From: Sphingobacteriales bacterium TSM_CSM
GTDB lineage: Bacteria; Bacteroidota; Bacteroidia; Chitinophagales; UBA2359
Assembly (NCBI GenBank): GCA_002212725.1
Contig: MTCR01000055.1
Coordinates: 1-40,376, forward strand
DNA: 40,376 nucleotides
Direction of reading: 5' to 3'
The notes under the pieces are model-generated. The model was not told the DNA's origin. It saw only the letters and a list, made by a program, of their open reading frames with translations, and searched no databases. Both the position numbers and the translations under genes were made by a program. Below, in pieces: positions 25,489 to 34,988 of the stretch; position 1 is the first letter of the stretch; each line of letters opens with the position of its first letter.

Positions 25489-27846
25489 CTACTCTTTTAC
25501 CACTTTTTGTACAGCCGCCCCGTTTTTGCCGCCCAAGTGCAGCAGGTACATGCCCGGTGCCAGATTGGCTACGGGTATGCCGGTATGGTTGCTGCCGGCG
25601 GTGGCGGCAATGGTTTGGGTAAGCACAATTCTGCCGGCAATGTCGTAAAGGGCAAGCGTAACCGGTTGCGCCTCAAACAGGTTAAACGTTACCCAAATTT
25701 CATTTTGCGCCGGAACGGGTAAAATGGTTTGTATTTCGGGTGCGGCGCTGCCGGCTTTTCTTTGCAGTGCAATTGTTCCAAGGGCTGTTTCGGTTCCGTC
25801 AAAATCGGTTTGAGTAAGGCGGTAGTAGGTTTTACCCTGTGGTGCGGGCATGTGCAGCCATTCGTATTGCTGTGCTGCGGAGGTGTTGCCGGCGGCGCTT
25901 ATGCGGGCAAGCTGGGTAAATGTGCTGCCCAATGCCGAAACCTGCTGCAGGGTATAAAAAGCACAGTTGGTTTCTGTTGCCACCTGCCATTGCAGCAAGT
26001 TGCCCTGCGGCAACGCCTGTCCGGTAAAGCTGATGAGTTGCACGGGCAGCGTATTGCACGAGGGTTTGCCCAATACACTGCGCACACAGCCTGTAGCATC
26101 GGTAACGTTGAGAATGTAGTTGCTGCCCGGTGTAAAAGGTCCGAAAGTGATAACGGTGTTGTCTTCATTAATAGTGCCGTTGTAGCTGCCCGAAACCGCA
26201 TAAGGGGCAACGCCGCCGCTTACCGAAGCATATACGGTATAGTTTTGGGTAACCGGCTCACAATCAACAATATGGGTAATGCTCATATTGTCGCATTGGG
26301 CATTGCAACTTTGCACGGTGGCGCAAACCAACCCGGTGGCGGCGCCACAGGCATTGCTTACCGTTACCGAGTAAATGCCGGTTTGCTCTGCAAGGTAGGT
26401 GGGCGCCGTACTGCCATCTTGCCAAAGGTAGCCGGTAGCGCCATCGGAAAAAGCGTTGAGCAGGTTTATGTCTTCGGCACAAAAGTTTTGAATGGCATCG
26501 CCCAAATTAACCGTCACATCGGGTATTACCGAAACCTGTATGCTGTCTATACCTGTGCCGCAATCGTTGCTAATGGTAAGTATGTAAAGCCCCGCCTCTT
26601 GTACGGCAAGTGTGGGAGTAGTGGCGCCGTTTGACCAAAGGTAGCTTACCTCATCTATAATATTGGAGGTTAGCTGGGCAGTTTCGCCCTGGCAAATGGT
26701 TACATCGGGGCCTAAATCGAGGTTATAATCTACCACCAGCGGGTCAAAGTTAATGGTATCGGTTATGGTAAAGCAATCGTTACTTACCTGCACCCAATAC
26801 GTACCCGAATGGGTAACGGTAAGTTGCGGTTCGGTGCTTCCGTTTTCCCAAAGGTAGGCGGTGGCGCCGTTGGTGGCAGCATTGAGGGTAATAGCCTGAT
26901 TTTCGCAAATAAACCCGTCGGGGCCAAGGTCAACGGCAAGTTCTTCGGTAATAGTAATGGTAGCCTGGTCAAAAAAGTCGTTTCCGCATTCGTCAATTAC
27001 GGTAACGGTGTAGGTGGTGGTTTGCCCGGGTGTGGCCAGGGGATTGGGTATGTTGGGGTCGCTTAATCCTTCGGCGGGTTCCCAAATATAAATATCAAAA
27101 CCTTCGGGCACGTTGAGTTGCACACTTTCGCCCGGGCAAATGGCGGTATCGGTCAGTTGGTCGGTAAAAGAAACATAGTCAAGACAAACTGCGTGTACGT
27201 TGTTTGCTGCGCCGGTTCCGGCGGTAAACCCCCAGTAAACGTTGGGGTCGCCGCCAAATATGTTGGCTATTACATTGCCGGTATAAGAAACGCGCAGGTT
27301 ACAGTCAAAATACACCGAAATGGTTTGGGTTTCGGCATTCCAGGTAATGCGCATGTTGTGGTTAACACAATCTTCTACATTGTTGCTGCTTGCACTAATG
27401 GGCACCGGAGGGGCTAAATTATTTGGCCCGTTGTGGGTTAAGTCGCCGTTTTGTTGTATAGCTACGTGGTCGTAGGTGGGGTCGTTGTACATACCGTTTT
27501 GCCAGGTATCAAACTCAATACCCAAAGAGGGGGTAATACCCAAAAAACCAATTCCGCCGCCAACGCCTCCTAAAGAAGTGCTGATGGGCTGCAATACAAA
27601 GTACATACCATCGGCGCCATTAGCATCAACACAGCCGAGGTAAATATCAAAATCGAGGGTAAAGTTTTCGAGCAGGCTCACCTGCTCCAGGTACCACATA
27701 GAGCCTGCCTGCGTATTGAGCGCCGGTGTAAGCTGAAAACAGTTTTCATCGGTTTGTATGGCGCTGCCGTTTAGCTGGTATTGTGCCTGCAGGGCGGTAG
27801 TGGCTGCAAACATAAGGCAAAATAAAAGGGTAATTGTTTTTTTCAT
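25489..27846 (-). CDS. Secreted L-type-lectin-like protein with T9SS type A sorting domain
   Basis: A 785-residue exported protein. A signal peptide (MKKTITLLFCLMFAATTALQ) precedes a bacterial L-type lectin-like domain at about residues 22-235 (LDFDIYLGCVDANGADGMYF, GIEFDTWQNG, RITWNAETQTISVYFD), expected to bind glycans. Several Ig-like/adhesin-type repeats follow, with the recurring pattern YLWxxGSTxPxxxVxxxGxYxVxVSNxCG, at about 290-560. The last 75 or so residues (ILPVPAQNEIWVTFN, LALYDIAGRIV, LAPGMYLLHLGG) are a T9SS type A sorting domain. It is probably surface-attached and binds polysaccharide. The start follows from the signal peptide. Confidence 0.9.
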   Translation of the reverse strand: MKKTITLLFCLMFAATTALQAQYQLNGSAIQTDENCFQLTPALNTQAGSMWYLEQVSLLENFTLDFDIYLGCVDANGADGMYFVLQPISTSLGGVGGGIGFLGITPSLGIEFDTWQNGMYNDPTYDHVAIQQNGDLTHNGPNNLAPPVPISASSNNVEDCVNHNMRITWNAETQTISVYFDCNLRVSYTGNVIANIFGGDPNVYWGFTAGTGAANNVHAVCLDYVSFTDQLTDTAICPGESVQLNVPEGFDIYIWEPAEGLSDPNIPNPLATPGQTTTYTVTVIDECGNDFFDQATITITEELAVDLGPDGFICENQAITLNAATNGATAYLWENGSTEPQLTVTHSGTYWVQVSNDCFTITDTINFDPLVVDYNLDLGPDVTICQGETAQLTSNIIDEVSYLWSNGATTPTLAVQEAGLYILTISNDCGTGIDSIQVSVIPDVTVNLGDAIQNFCAEDINLLNAFSDGATGYLWQDGSTAPTYLAEQTGIYSVTVSNACGAATGLVCATVQSCNAQCDNMSITHIVDCEPVTQNYTVYASVSGGVAPYAVSGSYNGTINEDNTVITFGPFTPGSNYILNVTDATGCVRSVLGKPSCNTLPVQLISFTGQALPQGNLLQWQVATETNCAFYTLQQVSALGSTFTQLARISAAGNTSAAQQYEWLHMPAPQGKTYYRLTQTDFDGTETALGTIALQRKAGSAAPEIQTILPVPAQNEIWVTFNLFEAQPVTLALYDIAGRIVLTQTIAATAGSNHTGIPVANLAPGMYLLHLGGKNGAAVQKVVKE

Positions 27847-28237
27847 TAGGTATAAATTTTAGTAAGATTACCGGAAAAAAATTGTTACAGCCTGCAAAGT
27901 AGCAAAAAAACAAATTGCCCCAACCTTTAAAATCCCGAAAAATGTAGTTATCCCCAAATTTGAAGCCGCCGCACATTGTTAATCCGGTTATGCTGCATGG
28001 CTTTGCAGCGGCGGGTTTAACTACCCGGTGCAATAAGGTACAGTGTTGCCAAAATGTTTTTTTTATTGCCTTTGTGTGACGGTTTACCGGCAAAAACAAC
28101 CTATATTTGTGTTTTACACGTTCCGCCGTGCTGCACTCCCCCTGCCGGAACACCGGATTGCTCCGGTTCTAATTTTACCCGTAGCGCAAAAGCAAACGGG
28201 TTTATTACGCTTGTTTTACTTGTTTTTACCTTGGTTT
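27847..28237. other. Divergent intergenic region between the lectin-like gene and umuC
   Basis: 391 bp with no gene I can support. A nested hairpin lies at about 27966-28016: CCGCCGC with GCGGCGG outside, and GCTGCA with TGCAGC inside. The plus-strand frame is open from 28043 into umuC but its product before 28238 looks like translated leader (no family similarity), so I do not count it as coding. The umuC promoter element is listed separately. Confidence 0.4.
28102..28119 (+). promoter_or_regulatory. umuC -7 element with overlapping palindrome
   Basis: TATATTTG (28102-28109) is a perfect -7 match, and GTGTTTTACAC (28109-28119) is a palindrome overlapping the expected transcription start. 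This is where an SOS-type repressor could act. No clear TTG at -33. The leader to the ATG would be about 120 nt. Confidence 0.4.
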
Positions 28238-29503
28238 ATGTTTGCTCTGGCAGATTGCAATAATTTTTATGCCTCCTGCGAGCGGGTGTTCAACCCAAAA
28301 TTGCAGGGGCGGCCGGTGGTGGTATTGTCAAACAACGATGGGTGTATTGTGGCGCGCTCAAATGAGGCCAAGCAATTGGGCATACGCATGGGCGAGCCGG
28401 CTTTTAAAATTAAAGACCTGTTGCAGCAACACAAGGTAGCGGTTTTTTCTTCCAACTATGCGTTGTATGCCGATATGTCGGAAAGGGTTATGCAAACCCT
28501 GCGGCAGCTAACCCCTTTTCTTGAAGTATATTCTATTGACGAGGCTTTTATAGACCTGCGCCGTTTTGCACCGCACACCTTGCCGGATTTTGCCGGGCGG
28601 GTTCGCCAAACGGTTGGTCAGTGGACAGGCATACCCGTATCGGTAGGCATGGCGCCTACCAAAACGCTGGCCAAGGTGGCCAATTTTTACGCCAAAAAAA
28701 GCCCCGACGGGGTTTACCTGCTGCTTTGCCCTGCCGACATAGAAAACGCCCTGCAGCAATTGCCCGTAGCCGAAGTTTGGGGCATTGGCCGCCAATACGA
28801 AAAATTGTTGTACAAAAATGGCGTGGAAACTGCCCTGCAACTGCGGCAACTGCCCGACGGATGGATACAGCAACAGCTGGGCATAGTGGGACTTAGGTTG
28901 GTACACGAATTGCGGGGTATTTCGTGCCTGCCGGCGCAGTTGTTTACCCCACCCAAAAAAGGCATTTGTACTTCGCGCTCTTTTGGGCATGGCGTAACCG
29001 AGCCGGCGCCTTTGCAGGAGGCAGTAGCCAACTTTGCCGTGCGCTGTGCCGAAAAACTGCGGCGGCAGCAATCTTGCGCCAACCTGCTTACCGTTTTTAT
29101 ACACAGCAACCCGTTTAAACCGCATTTGCCGCAATACAGCAACAGCATTACCCTGCAACTGCCCGCAGCCGCACAACACAATGCCGACCTTATACAACAG
29201 GCACTTTGGGGACTGCAAAAAATTTACCGTCCGGGGTTTGTATATAAAAAAGCCGGCGTGTATGTATCGGGCATTGTGCCGCAAAGCGGGGTACAGGGCA
29301 ATTTATTCGGGCAAAAAAGCAGGGAAAGACAGACACAACTCAGCAAGGCAATTGATGCACTTAACCAACGCATGGGGCGCGATACGGTGCGCTACGCCAT
29401 ACAGGGCTACGAGCGCGTGTGGAAACTGCGGCAGGAGCAATTATCGCCCCGCTACACCACCTGCTGGAACGAGTTGCTTACCATAGGCGGCCATAACCCG
29501 TAA
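28238..29503 (+). CDS. umuC: Y-family DNA polymerase UmuC (Pol V catalytic subunit)
   Basis: A 421-residue translesion polymerase. The catalytic motifs are DCNNFYASCERVFNP (with Asp6), and YSIDEAFIDL with Asp101-Glu102. The helix-hairpin-helix region (VAEVWGIGRQYEKLL), the little-finger part and the C-terminal DUF4113 (MGRDTVRYAIQGYERVW) are complete. I chose ATG 28238, which puts MFALADCNNFY at the N-terminus as in the family; starting at 28043 would add 65 unrelated residues. The expected partner gene umuD is not adjacent but about 17 kb upstream on the same strand. It converges with the hydrolase gene, 14 bp away. Confidence 0.94.
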   Translation: MFALADCNNFYASCERVFNPKLQGRPVVVLSNNDGCIVARSNEAKQLGIRMGEPAFKIKDLLQQHKVAVFSSNYALYADMSERVMQTLRQLTPFLEVYSIDEAFIDLRRFAPHTLPDFAGRVRQTVGQWTGIPVSVGMAPTKTLAKVANFYAKKSPDGVYLLLCPADIENALQQLPVAEVWGIGRQYEKLLYKNGVETALQLRQLPDGWIQQQLGIVGLRLVHELRGISCLPAQLFTPPKKGICTSRSFGHGVTEPAPLQEAVANFAVRCAEKLRRQQSCANLLTVFIHSNPFKPHLPQYSNSITLQLPAAAQHNADLIQQALWGLQKIYRPGFVYKKAGVYVSGIVPQSGVQGNLFGQKSRERQTQLSKAIDALNQRMGRDTVRYAIQGYERVWKLRQEQLSPRYTTCWNELLTIGGHNP

Positions 29504-29517
29504 TATACGGCTTATGG

Positions 29518-30162
29518 TTATGCTTCGGTTAAAAAAGGGTTGTGCTTGCGCTCGTGGCCAATGGTGGTAGGCGTTCCGTGTCCGGAGTAAACGGTTACCT
29601 CATCGCCAAGCGGCAGCAGTTTGTGTTCAATGCTGCTAATGAGGGTGCGGTAACTGCCGCCGGGCAGGTCGGTACGGCCAATGCTGCCCCTGAAAAGCAC
29701 GTCGCCGGCAATTACAAAAGCATCGGGGCGGCTGTAAAAAGAAAGGCTGGCAGGCGAGTGGCCGGGGGTAAATAACACTTCCAGTTCCGATTGTCCGAAA
29801 CGCACTACATCGCCCTCTTCAAAAAATACCGATGCGGCAGGCGACTCCTCAATTCGGAACCCCCACATTAACCCCGCCTGTGCGGCAAAGGCCAGTACCG
29901 GTTCTTCGCCGCGGTGTATGGCCAGGGGCAGGTTGTAGCGTTGGGCAACAAAGCGGTTGCCGGCCACGTGGTCAACATGGCAATGTGTGTTGAGCAGCAG
30001 CACGGGTTTCAGTTGCTCCTTGTCAATAAAAGTAGTTAACCTTTTGCGCTCGGCTTCGTTGTGGCAGCCGGGGTCTATAATAAGGCACTCGCGGGTTTGG
30101 TCGTACAAAACGTAGGTATTTTCGGCAAAAGGGTTAAAGGTAAACGAGGCAACATGTATCAT
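29518..30162 (-). CDS. Metallo-beta-lactamase fold hydrolase (glyoxalase II-like)
   Basis: A 214-residue protein with the zinc-binding motif THCHVDH (His60, His62, Asp64, His65), then GHSPASLSFY and GDVLFRGSIGRTDLPGG, and a final YSGHGTPTTIGHE. The layout matches small stand-alone glyoxalase II/YcbL-type hydrolases, which act on thioesters such as S-lactoylglutathione or related compounds; the true substrate is unknown. It is cytoplasmic, with no signal peptide. It converges with umuC and no obvious terminator lies in the 14-bp gap. Confidence 0.9.
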   Translation of the reverse strand: MIHVASFTFNPFAENTYVLYDQTRECLIIDPGCHNEAERKRLTTFIDKEQLKPVLLLNTHCHVDHVAGNRFVAQRYNLPLAIHRGEEPVLAFAAQAGLMWGFRIEESPAASVFFEEGDVVRFGQSELEVLFTPGHSPASLSFYSRPDAFVIAGDVLFRGSIGRTDLPGGSYRTLISSIEHKLLPLGDEVTVYSGHGTPTTIGHERKHNPFLTEA

Positions 30163-30527
30163 GTAAAAAGCGTTATTATTAGAAGGTAAAAAGGCTTATG
30201 CTGTTTTTTGCTTAAAATTATGTACTTATTTAGGTTGTACCTTTGTTGGTGATGTTCTTAACTAAATTCCTTTCATTTTACCGCAAAGAGCGCAAAGTTT
30301 TGCGCAAAGTTCCGCAATTTTTTTGCTCTTTATGTCCAATGCTACAAATCAGCAGGGAACAAGAAAAATGTCGGGGTTTACAGATAGTACCTAAATAGTT
30401 ACAAAATTATTTGCACAATAGCGGCAATACCCCTAACTTGAACAGGATTTGCCGCAACACAACACTAACGCAATAATAAAAACACCGCCCCTTTTGTTTA
30501 ACCGCACCTAAAATAACCCCGTTTTCC
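30163..30527. other. Divergent intergenic region with a short CGCAAAG repeat cluster
   Basis: 365 bp without a gene. TACCTTTG (30238-30245, plus) matches the -7 consensus but is almost 290 bp from the next start. The cluster of CGCAAAG repeats is listed separately. TTAAC/AAAATAACC-type AT-rich sequence fills the rest. Confidence 0.4.
30282..30317. repeat. CGCAAAG short-repeat cluster
   Basis: CGCAAAG occurs at 30282-30288, 30291-30297 and 30303-30309, with a partial CGCAA at 30313-30317. Spacings are 9, 12 and 10 bp. Arrays of this kind (ACCGCAAAGAGCGCAAAG) are frequent between genes in Bacteroidota genomes, from my general knowledge; their function is unknown. Confidence 0.5.
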
Positions 30528-33500
30528 ATGCAGCTGCGCCCGCTTGTTGTTACCCTTTTATTGATTGCCCTTGGCACTATGCCCCGGGCGGTGGCACAGG
30601 GTTTTTATACCGATTTTGGTAAAAACCGTGTGCAATACCATGATTTTGTGTGGGCATATTACGAGTCGCCCAATTTTATGACCTACTTTTACCAGGGCGG
30701 GCAAGACCTTGCCAAATTTACCGTACAGTATGCCGAACAATGTATTGGCGAAATAGAAAGCCGCCTGGAGTACCCGGCCAATACCAAAATAGAAATTATG
30801 CTGTACCACAACCTGTCAGACCTTAAACAAAGTAACATCGGGTTGGCCATAGAGCAAAACAATACCGGCGGCGTTACCAAAATCATCGGGAATAAAATTT
30901 TTATCCACTTCGACGGCAATTTCAAAAACCTGGAGCGCGACATCCGGGAAGGCGTTGCGCGTGTACTGGTGCAAAAAATGGTGTTTGGTTCCAACATTCA
31001 GGAAATTCTGCAAAATGCGGTATTGCTCAATTTACCCGATTGGTACGTGAACGGCCTGGTTTCGTATATTGGCAAAGACTGGGACCCCGAAATGGATAAC
31101 CGCCTCCGGGCAGGCATGTTGCAGGGTAACTATGAACGTTTCGACCTGCTGAACGGCCAAGCCGCCACCTTTGCCGGCCATGCTTTGTGGTATTATGTTT
31201 CGCAGGTGCACGGCCCCTCTGCCATACCCAACCTGTTGTACCTTACCCGCATAAACCGCAGCGTGGAAAGCGGCTTTTTGTTTGTGCTGGGAAATACGGT
31301 AAAAGGAACCATACAGGAATTTAACGACTACTATCTGGCACAATATGCCGCCGATACCGACGGAAGAACCACCCCGCAACCCGATGCCGCCCTGCTGAAA
31401 ACAGGAAAATACGTACAAAAAAGAAACGTTAAACTGGATGAAGTAAAGGTTAGCCCAAACGGACGCTATATAGCCTACACCACCAGCGAAATTGGCAAGC
31501 ATATAGTGTATTTGTACGATGCACAGGAAGATAAAAAACGGGTGCTGGTGCGCAACGGTTTTAAATCTTACAGCCTGGCCTTTGACGATAATTACCCCCT
31601 GCTGGCCTGGGATAACCGCAGCGAACAATTAGCCATAGTATTTGAACGCCGCGACCAGATTAAACTGCTGCTTTACAATACAACAGACCAAACCAAAACC
31701 TACTCAAACGATATTACCAAGTTTCAGCAGGTTACCGGCATAGCCTTTACCAACGACCCCCGGAAATTAGTGCTATCGGGCGTACAAAACGGACAGCCCG
31801 ATATTTTTATGTACTTTATTCCGAATACCAAAGTAACCCGCATTACCAACGACTTTTACTCCGATTTGCAGCCGTCTTACCTGAAACTCAACAACCGCGA
31901 GGGCATCGTGTTCCGGTCAAACCGGAACTCCGACACACTGAAAACCGAAAAAATGGATACCATTTTGCCCCTGCATAACTTTGACCTGTTTTTTTACGAC
32001 CTGCGCAACACCGACAACGAAACCGATACCCTTAAAACGCTGGTGCGCATTACCAATACCCCGCTCGACAACGAATTTTTACCCCTACAATACGACAGCA
32101 CCCGGTTTACCTTTCTCAGCGACATGAACGGCATTCGCAACAACTATACAGGTTATTTTGACAGCATTTACCTGCGAACCGATACCAAGGTGTTTTTCAG
32201 AGACTCAATGGTGCTGAACCCCAAATATCCGCTCGACTCGCTCCTGAAAACCGGGTTAATTGATACCATTATTAAAACCGACAGATACCAAACCATTGCC
32301 CGCTATTTTCCGGCAAGCAATTACAGCCAAAGCAACCTCGAAACCTCGGTGGCGGTAAAAAGCGCCGAAGAAGTGCAACTTTTTTACAGCAACAACCAAT
32401 ACCTTATTTTTAAACAACCCCTGCCCGATGAAACAGCCCTAAACCCCAACCTGAAACTAAACAACACCAGCTACCGAACCCAACTCGACAACCGGGAAAA
32501 GGCGCGCGCCAAAGCCAAAGAAGTGCGGGATGCCCTCATAAAACAAAAAACAGAACTGAAGGCATCTGATGTGCTGCCCAAAGATGAAAACCCGCCACCA
32601 CCGCAAACCGTGCCCAATAACCTGCCGCCGCTTAAACAACTGCCCGATGCCAGCGAACCGGCCGTTAAACCGCAACCTGCCGACACTATTGACATTGAAA
32701 ACTACTTCTTTCAGAGTGAGTTTGACTATGCCGACGAAAAAAACCCTGCCACCGCACAACCCAATACCGCAAACCCCAACGGCGCTATTATGGGCGTAAA
32801 AAACAACAACACCACCACTACACAAGCCCAAAACGAACCCCTGTTTAAACGAACCGATGTGCGGCAGTACTTTACCCAGTTTTATATTGACCAAATTGCC
32901 ACTCAACTCGACAATACCATTATATACACACCCTACGAAAACTTTAACCTCTCGCCTGTAACCTTTGGCTTGCCCGACTTGGGCGGACTTATTAAATTGG
33001 GTATTACCGACCTGATGGAAGACAACAAAATTATTGGCGGTTTCCGTATTCCGCTGGGGTTAAGCGGTACCGAGTATTTTATGGAATACCGCGCCCTGCG
33101 TAAACGCCTCGACAAGAAAATTTTCGGCTACCGGAAAGCTATTAAAAACAACTATACCATTACCGATATTCCCGATACGCCCGAATTTACCGTGGCCGCC
33201 AAAAATATTACCACCATTTTGCAGTACTCCCTCAGCTACCCCTTTGATGTGAATACCAGCCTTCGGGGGCATGTGGGGCTAAGGCACGACCGCATAGTAT
33301 TCCTTGCTTCAGACCGCCTTTCGCTTGCCCTGCCCGATATGTATGAAAACTGGATTTACGCCAAAACCGAATATGTATTTGATAACACCCTTGATGTGGC
33401 GCTAAACATACTCAATGGCACGCGGTACAAGGTATATGCCGAAGTACACAAACCCTTTGATGGCGCCATAAATGACCGCACTGTATCGCTTAAGTTTAAA

Positions 33501-34127
33501 AATACCGGCTGGCTGGGCATTGCCGGCGCCGATATAAGGCATTATCAGCGCGTACATAAACAAATAGTTTGGGCAAACAGGCTGGCAACCGCCATGTCGT
33601 TTGGTACCCGTAAAATGCTCTATTACCTGGGCGGCGTAGAAAACTGGCTGATTTTTGACCCCAACAAACAGTTTGACTATGGCACACCCATAGATACCGA
33701 AGCCGGGTATGCCTTTAAAGGACTGGCAACCAACATGCGCGGGTTTAAACAAAACATCAGAAACGGAACCAGTTACATGGTGTTCAACAGCGAGTTGCGC
33801 GTACCCTTGTTTGCTTACCTTTCGGCGGCGCCTATTCGGTCTGAGTTGCTCCGGAACTTTCAGCTAATTGCCTTTACCGATGTAGGAACCGCCTGGCAAG
33901 GGCTTGTACCCTTTGACGAAACCAACCAATACAGCGTGGTAACCATTGGGCAGCCACCTGTAGAGGCTGTGGTAAAATATTTCCGCAACCCCATTGTGGC
34001 AGGCTACGGCTTTGGCGCAAGAACCAAACTGCTGGGCTATTTTACCCGCTTAGACGTTGCCTGGGGCTTAGACAGCGGCGCAAGAACCAAAGCGCAATGG
34101 TATTTTTCTATGGGATTGGATTTTTAA
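30528..34127 (+). CDS. Envelope protein: degenerate peptidase-MA-like domain, TolB-like propeller and BamA-like barrel
   Basis: A 1199-residue exported protein (signal peptide, residues 1-24). Residues about 40-280 resemble the peptidase MA (gluzincin) family, but the HExxH position reads EGVARVLVQKM (141-151) and the second Glu position reads PDWYVNGLVSY (170-180), so the zinc ligands appear lost. Residues about 300-520 are a TolB/WD40-like beta-propeller (ISPNGRYIAY-type and LAWDNRSEQLAIV repeats). A Pro/Asn-rich linker (about 690-780) leads to a C-terminal surface-antigen (BamA/TamA)-like beta-barrel with MRGFKQN and a terminal Phe (FSMGLDF), which places the end in the outer membrane. It may assemble or scaffold surface proteins. 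The next gene starts 12 bp later. Confidence 0.75.
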   Translation: MQLRPLVVTLLLIALGTMPRAVAQGFYTDFGKNRVQYHDFVWAYYESPNFMTYFYQGGQDLAKFTVQYAEQCIGEIESRLEYPANTKIEIMLYHNLSDLKQSNIGLAIEQNNTGGVTKIIGNKIFIHFDGNFKNLERDIREGVARVLVQKMVFGSNIQEILQNAVLLNLPDWYVNGLVSYIGKDWDPEMDNRLRAGMLQGNYERFDLLNGQAATFAGHALWYYVSQVHGPSAIPNLLYLTRINRSVESGFLFVLGNTVKGTIQEFNDYYLAQYAADTDGRTTPQPDAALLKTGKYVQKRNVKLDEVKVSPNGRYIAYTTSEIGKHIVYLYDAQEDKKRVLVRNGFKSYSLAFDDNYPLLAWDNRSEQLAIVFERRDQIKLLLYNTTDQTKTYSNDITKFQQVTGIAFTNDPRKLVLSGVQNGQPDIFMYFIPNTKVTRITNDFYSDLQPSYLKLNNREGIVFRSNRNSDTLKTEKMDTILPLHNFDLFFYDLRNTDNETDTLKTLVRITNTPLDNEFLPLQYDSTRFTFLSDMNGIRNNYTGYFDSIYLRTDTKVFFRDSMVLNPKYPLDSLLKTGLIDTIIKTDRYQTIARYFPASNYSQSNLETSVAVKSAEEVQLFYSNNQYLIFKQPLPDETALNPNLKLNNTSYRTQLDNREKARAKAKEVRDALIKQKTELKASDVLPKDENPPPPQTVPNNLPPLKQLPDASEPAVKPQPADTIDIENYFFQSEFDYADEKNPATAQPNTANPNGAIMGVKNNNTTTTQAQNEPLFKRTDVRQYFTQFYIDQIATQLDNTIIYTPYENFNLSPVTFGLPDLGGLIKLGITDLMEDNKIIGGFRIPLGLSGTEYFMEYRALRKRLDKKIFGYRKAIKNNYTITDIPDTPEFTVAAKNITTILQYSLSYPFDVNTSLRGHVGLRHDRIVFLASDRLSLALPDMYENWIYAKTEYVFDNTLDVALNILNGTRYKVYAEVHKPFDGAINDRTVSLKFKNTGWLGIAGADIRHYQRVHKQIVWANRLATAMSFGTRKMLYYLGGVENWLIFDPNKQFDYGTPIDTEAGYAFKGLATNMRGFKQNIRNGTSYMVFNSELRVPLFAYLSAAPIRSELLRNFQLIAFTDVGTAWQGLVPFDETNQYSVVTIGQPPVEAVVKYFRNPIVAGYGFGARTKLLGYFTRLDVAWGLDSGARTKAQWYFSMGLDF

Positions 34128-34139
34128 CCCCCCTTGGTT

Positions 34140-34988
34140 ATGCAACCTGCAAAAACGGCTGTTTGGTGTTTGCGGCTGCTTTGTTTTTGTGTATCTGCCG
34201 GCCGTGCCTGGCAGCACCTGCGCTGGGATGCCCCCTACCGCGCCCTGCTGTGGAGCGAAACTTTTTTACTGCCCTTGTTTGAGCGCATGGGGTGGCAATG
34301 GCAGTATTGGGTAAGCCACTCCGATGTGTATATTGGCAAAGGCATTAAAGCCATAGGCGTTTTTTTTGCCGTCTGTGCTGTGGCATCGGTTACGGTTTCC
34401 TCAAACCACCGTGCCGGGCGGTATTTGCTGCCGGCAGGCGGGGTAATGTTGTTATTTTTATCGGCGCTTTACTGGAAAGAGAAGTACTTTTTCGTGGGCG
34501 AGCTAATTGAGTACAGTTCGCAGGTGGCGTGCCCTTTTCTGTTGTATGCCATGCTTTACCGCCGGCCGGCACCCAAACAAATTATGCAGGCCGGGTTGGT
34601 GGCCGTTGCACTCACTTTCATCGGGCATGGTTTGTTTGCCATTGGGTATTACCCGGTGCCGGGCAGTTTTCAGCAAATGATGGTTAATTTTTTCGGTATG
34701 CCCGAAACCGTTGCCCGCCGGTGGCTGTTGTACGCCGGCGTTATGGATATGGTGGTGGCCGCCGGTATTTTTGTTGGCCGCCTGCGCGCGCCTTTGCTGG
34801 CGTATGCCGCCATTTGGGGCTTTGTTACCGCATTTGCCCGGCTCATTGCCAACTACGATGCCCATATACCGCTCTACTCATTTAACCTGTGGCTGTTTGA
34901 GGTGCTGGTAAGAATACCTAACGGCGGACTGCCCGTTTTTTTGCTGCTGTTAGGAAACCTGAAAAAAACCGTTGGAGAAGCGTCCTGA
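34140..34988 (+). CDS. Polytopic membrane protein of unknown function
   Basis: A 282-residue protein, rich in Trp, Tyr and Phe, with about seven hydrophobic segments (for example IGVFFAVCAVASVTV, LLPAGGVMLLFLSALYW, LLAYAAIWGFVTAFA). An apparent conserved centre is KEKYFFVGELIEYSSQVACP. I used ATG 34140 (MQPAKTAVW); a TTG two codons upstream is possible. It starts 12 bp after the barrel protein gene and is probably in the same operon, which hints at an envelope role. I do not recognise the family. Confidence 0.75.
   Translation: MQPAKTAVWCLRLLCFCVSAGRAWQHLRWDAPYRALLWSETFLLPLFERMGWQWQYWVSHSDVYIGKGIKAIGVFFAVCAVASVTVSSNHRAGRYLLPAGGVMLLFLSALYWKEKYFFVGELIEYSSQVACPFLLYAMLYRRPAPKQIMQAGLVAVALTFIGHGLFAIGYYPVPGSFQQMMVNFFGMPETVARRWLLYAGVMDMVVAAGIFVGRLRAPLLAYAAIWGFVTAFARLIANYDAHIPLYSFNLWLFEVLVRIPNGGLPVFLLLLGNLKKTVGEAS

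Noticed and set aside
25729..26634. 301-codon plus-strand open frame opposite the lectin-like gene
   Set aside because: It is antisense to a clear secreted protein and shows no motif of its own.
28043..28237. N-terminal extension of UmuC
   Set aside because: The 65 extra residues do not resemble UmuC, and the conserved MFALADCNNFY start lies at 28238; a -7 promoter element falls inside the extension.
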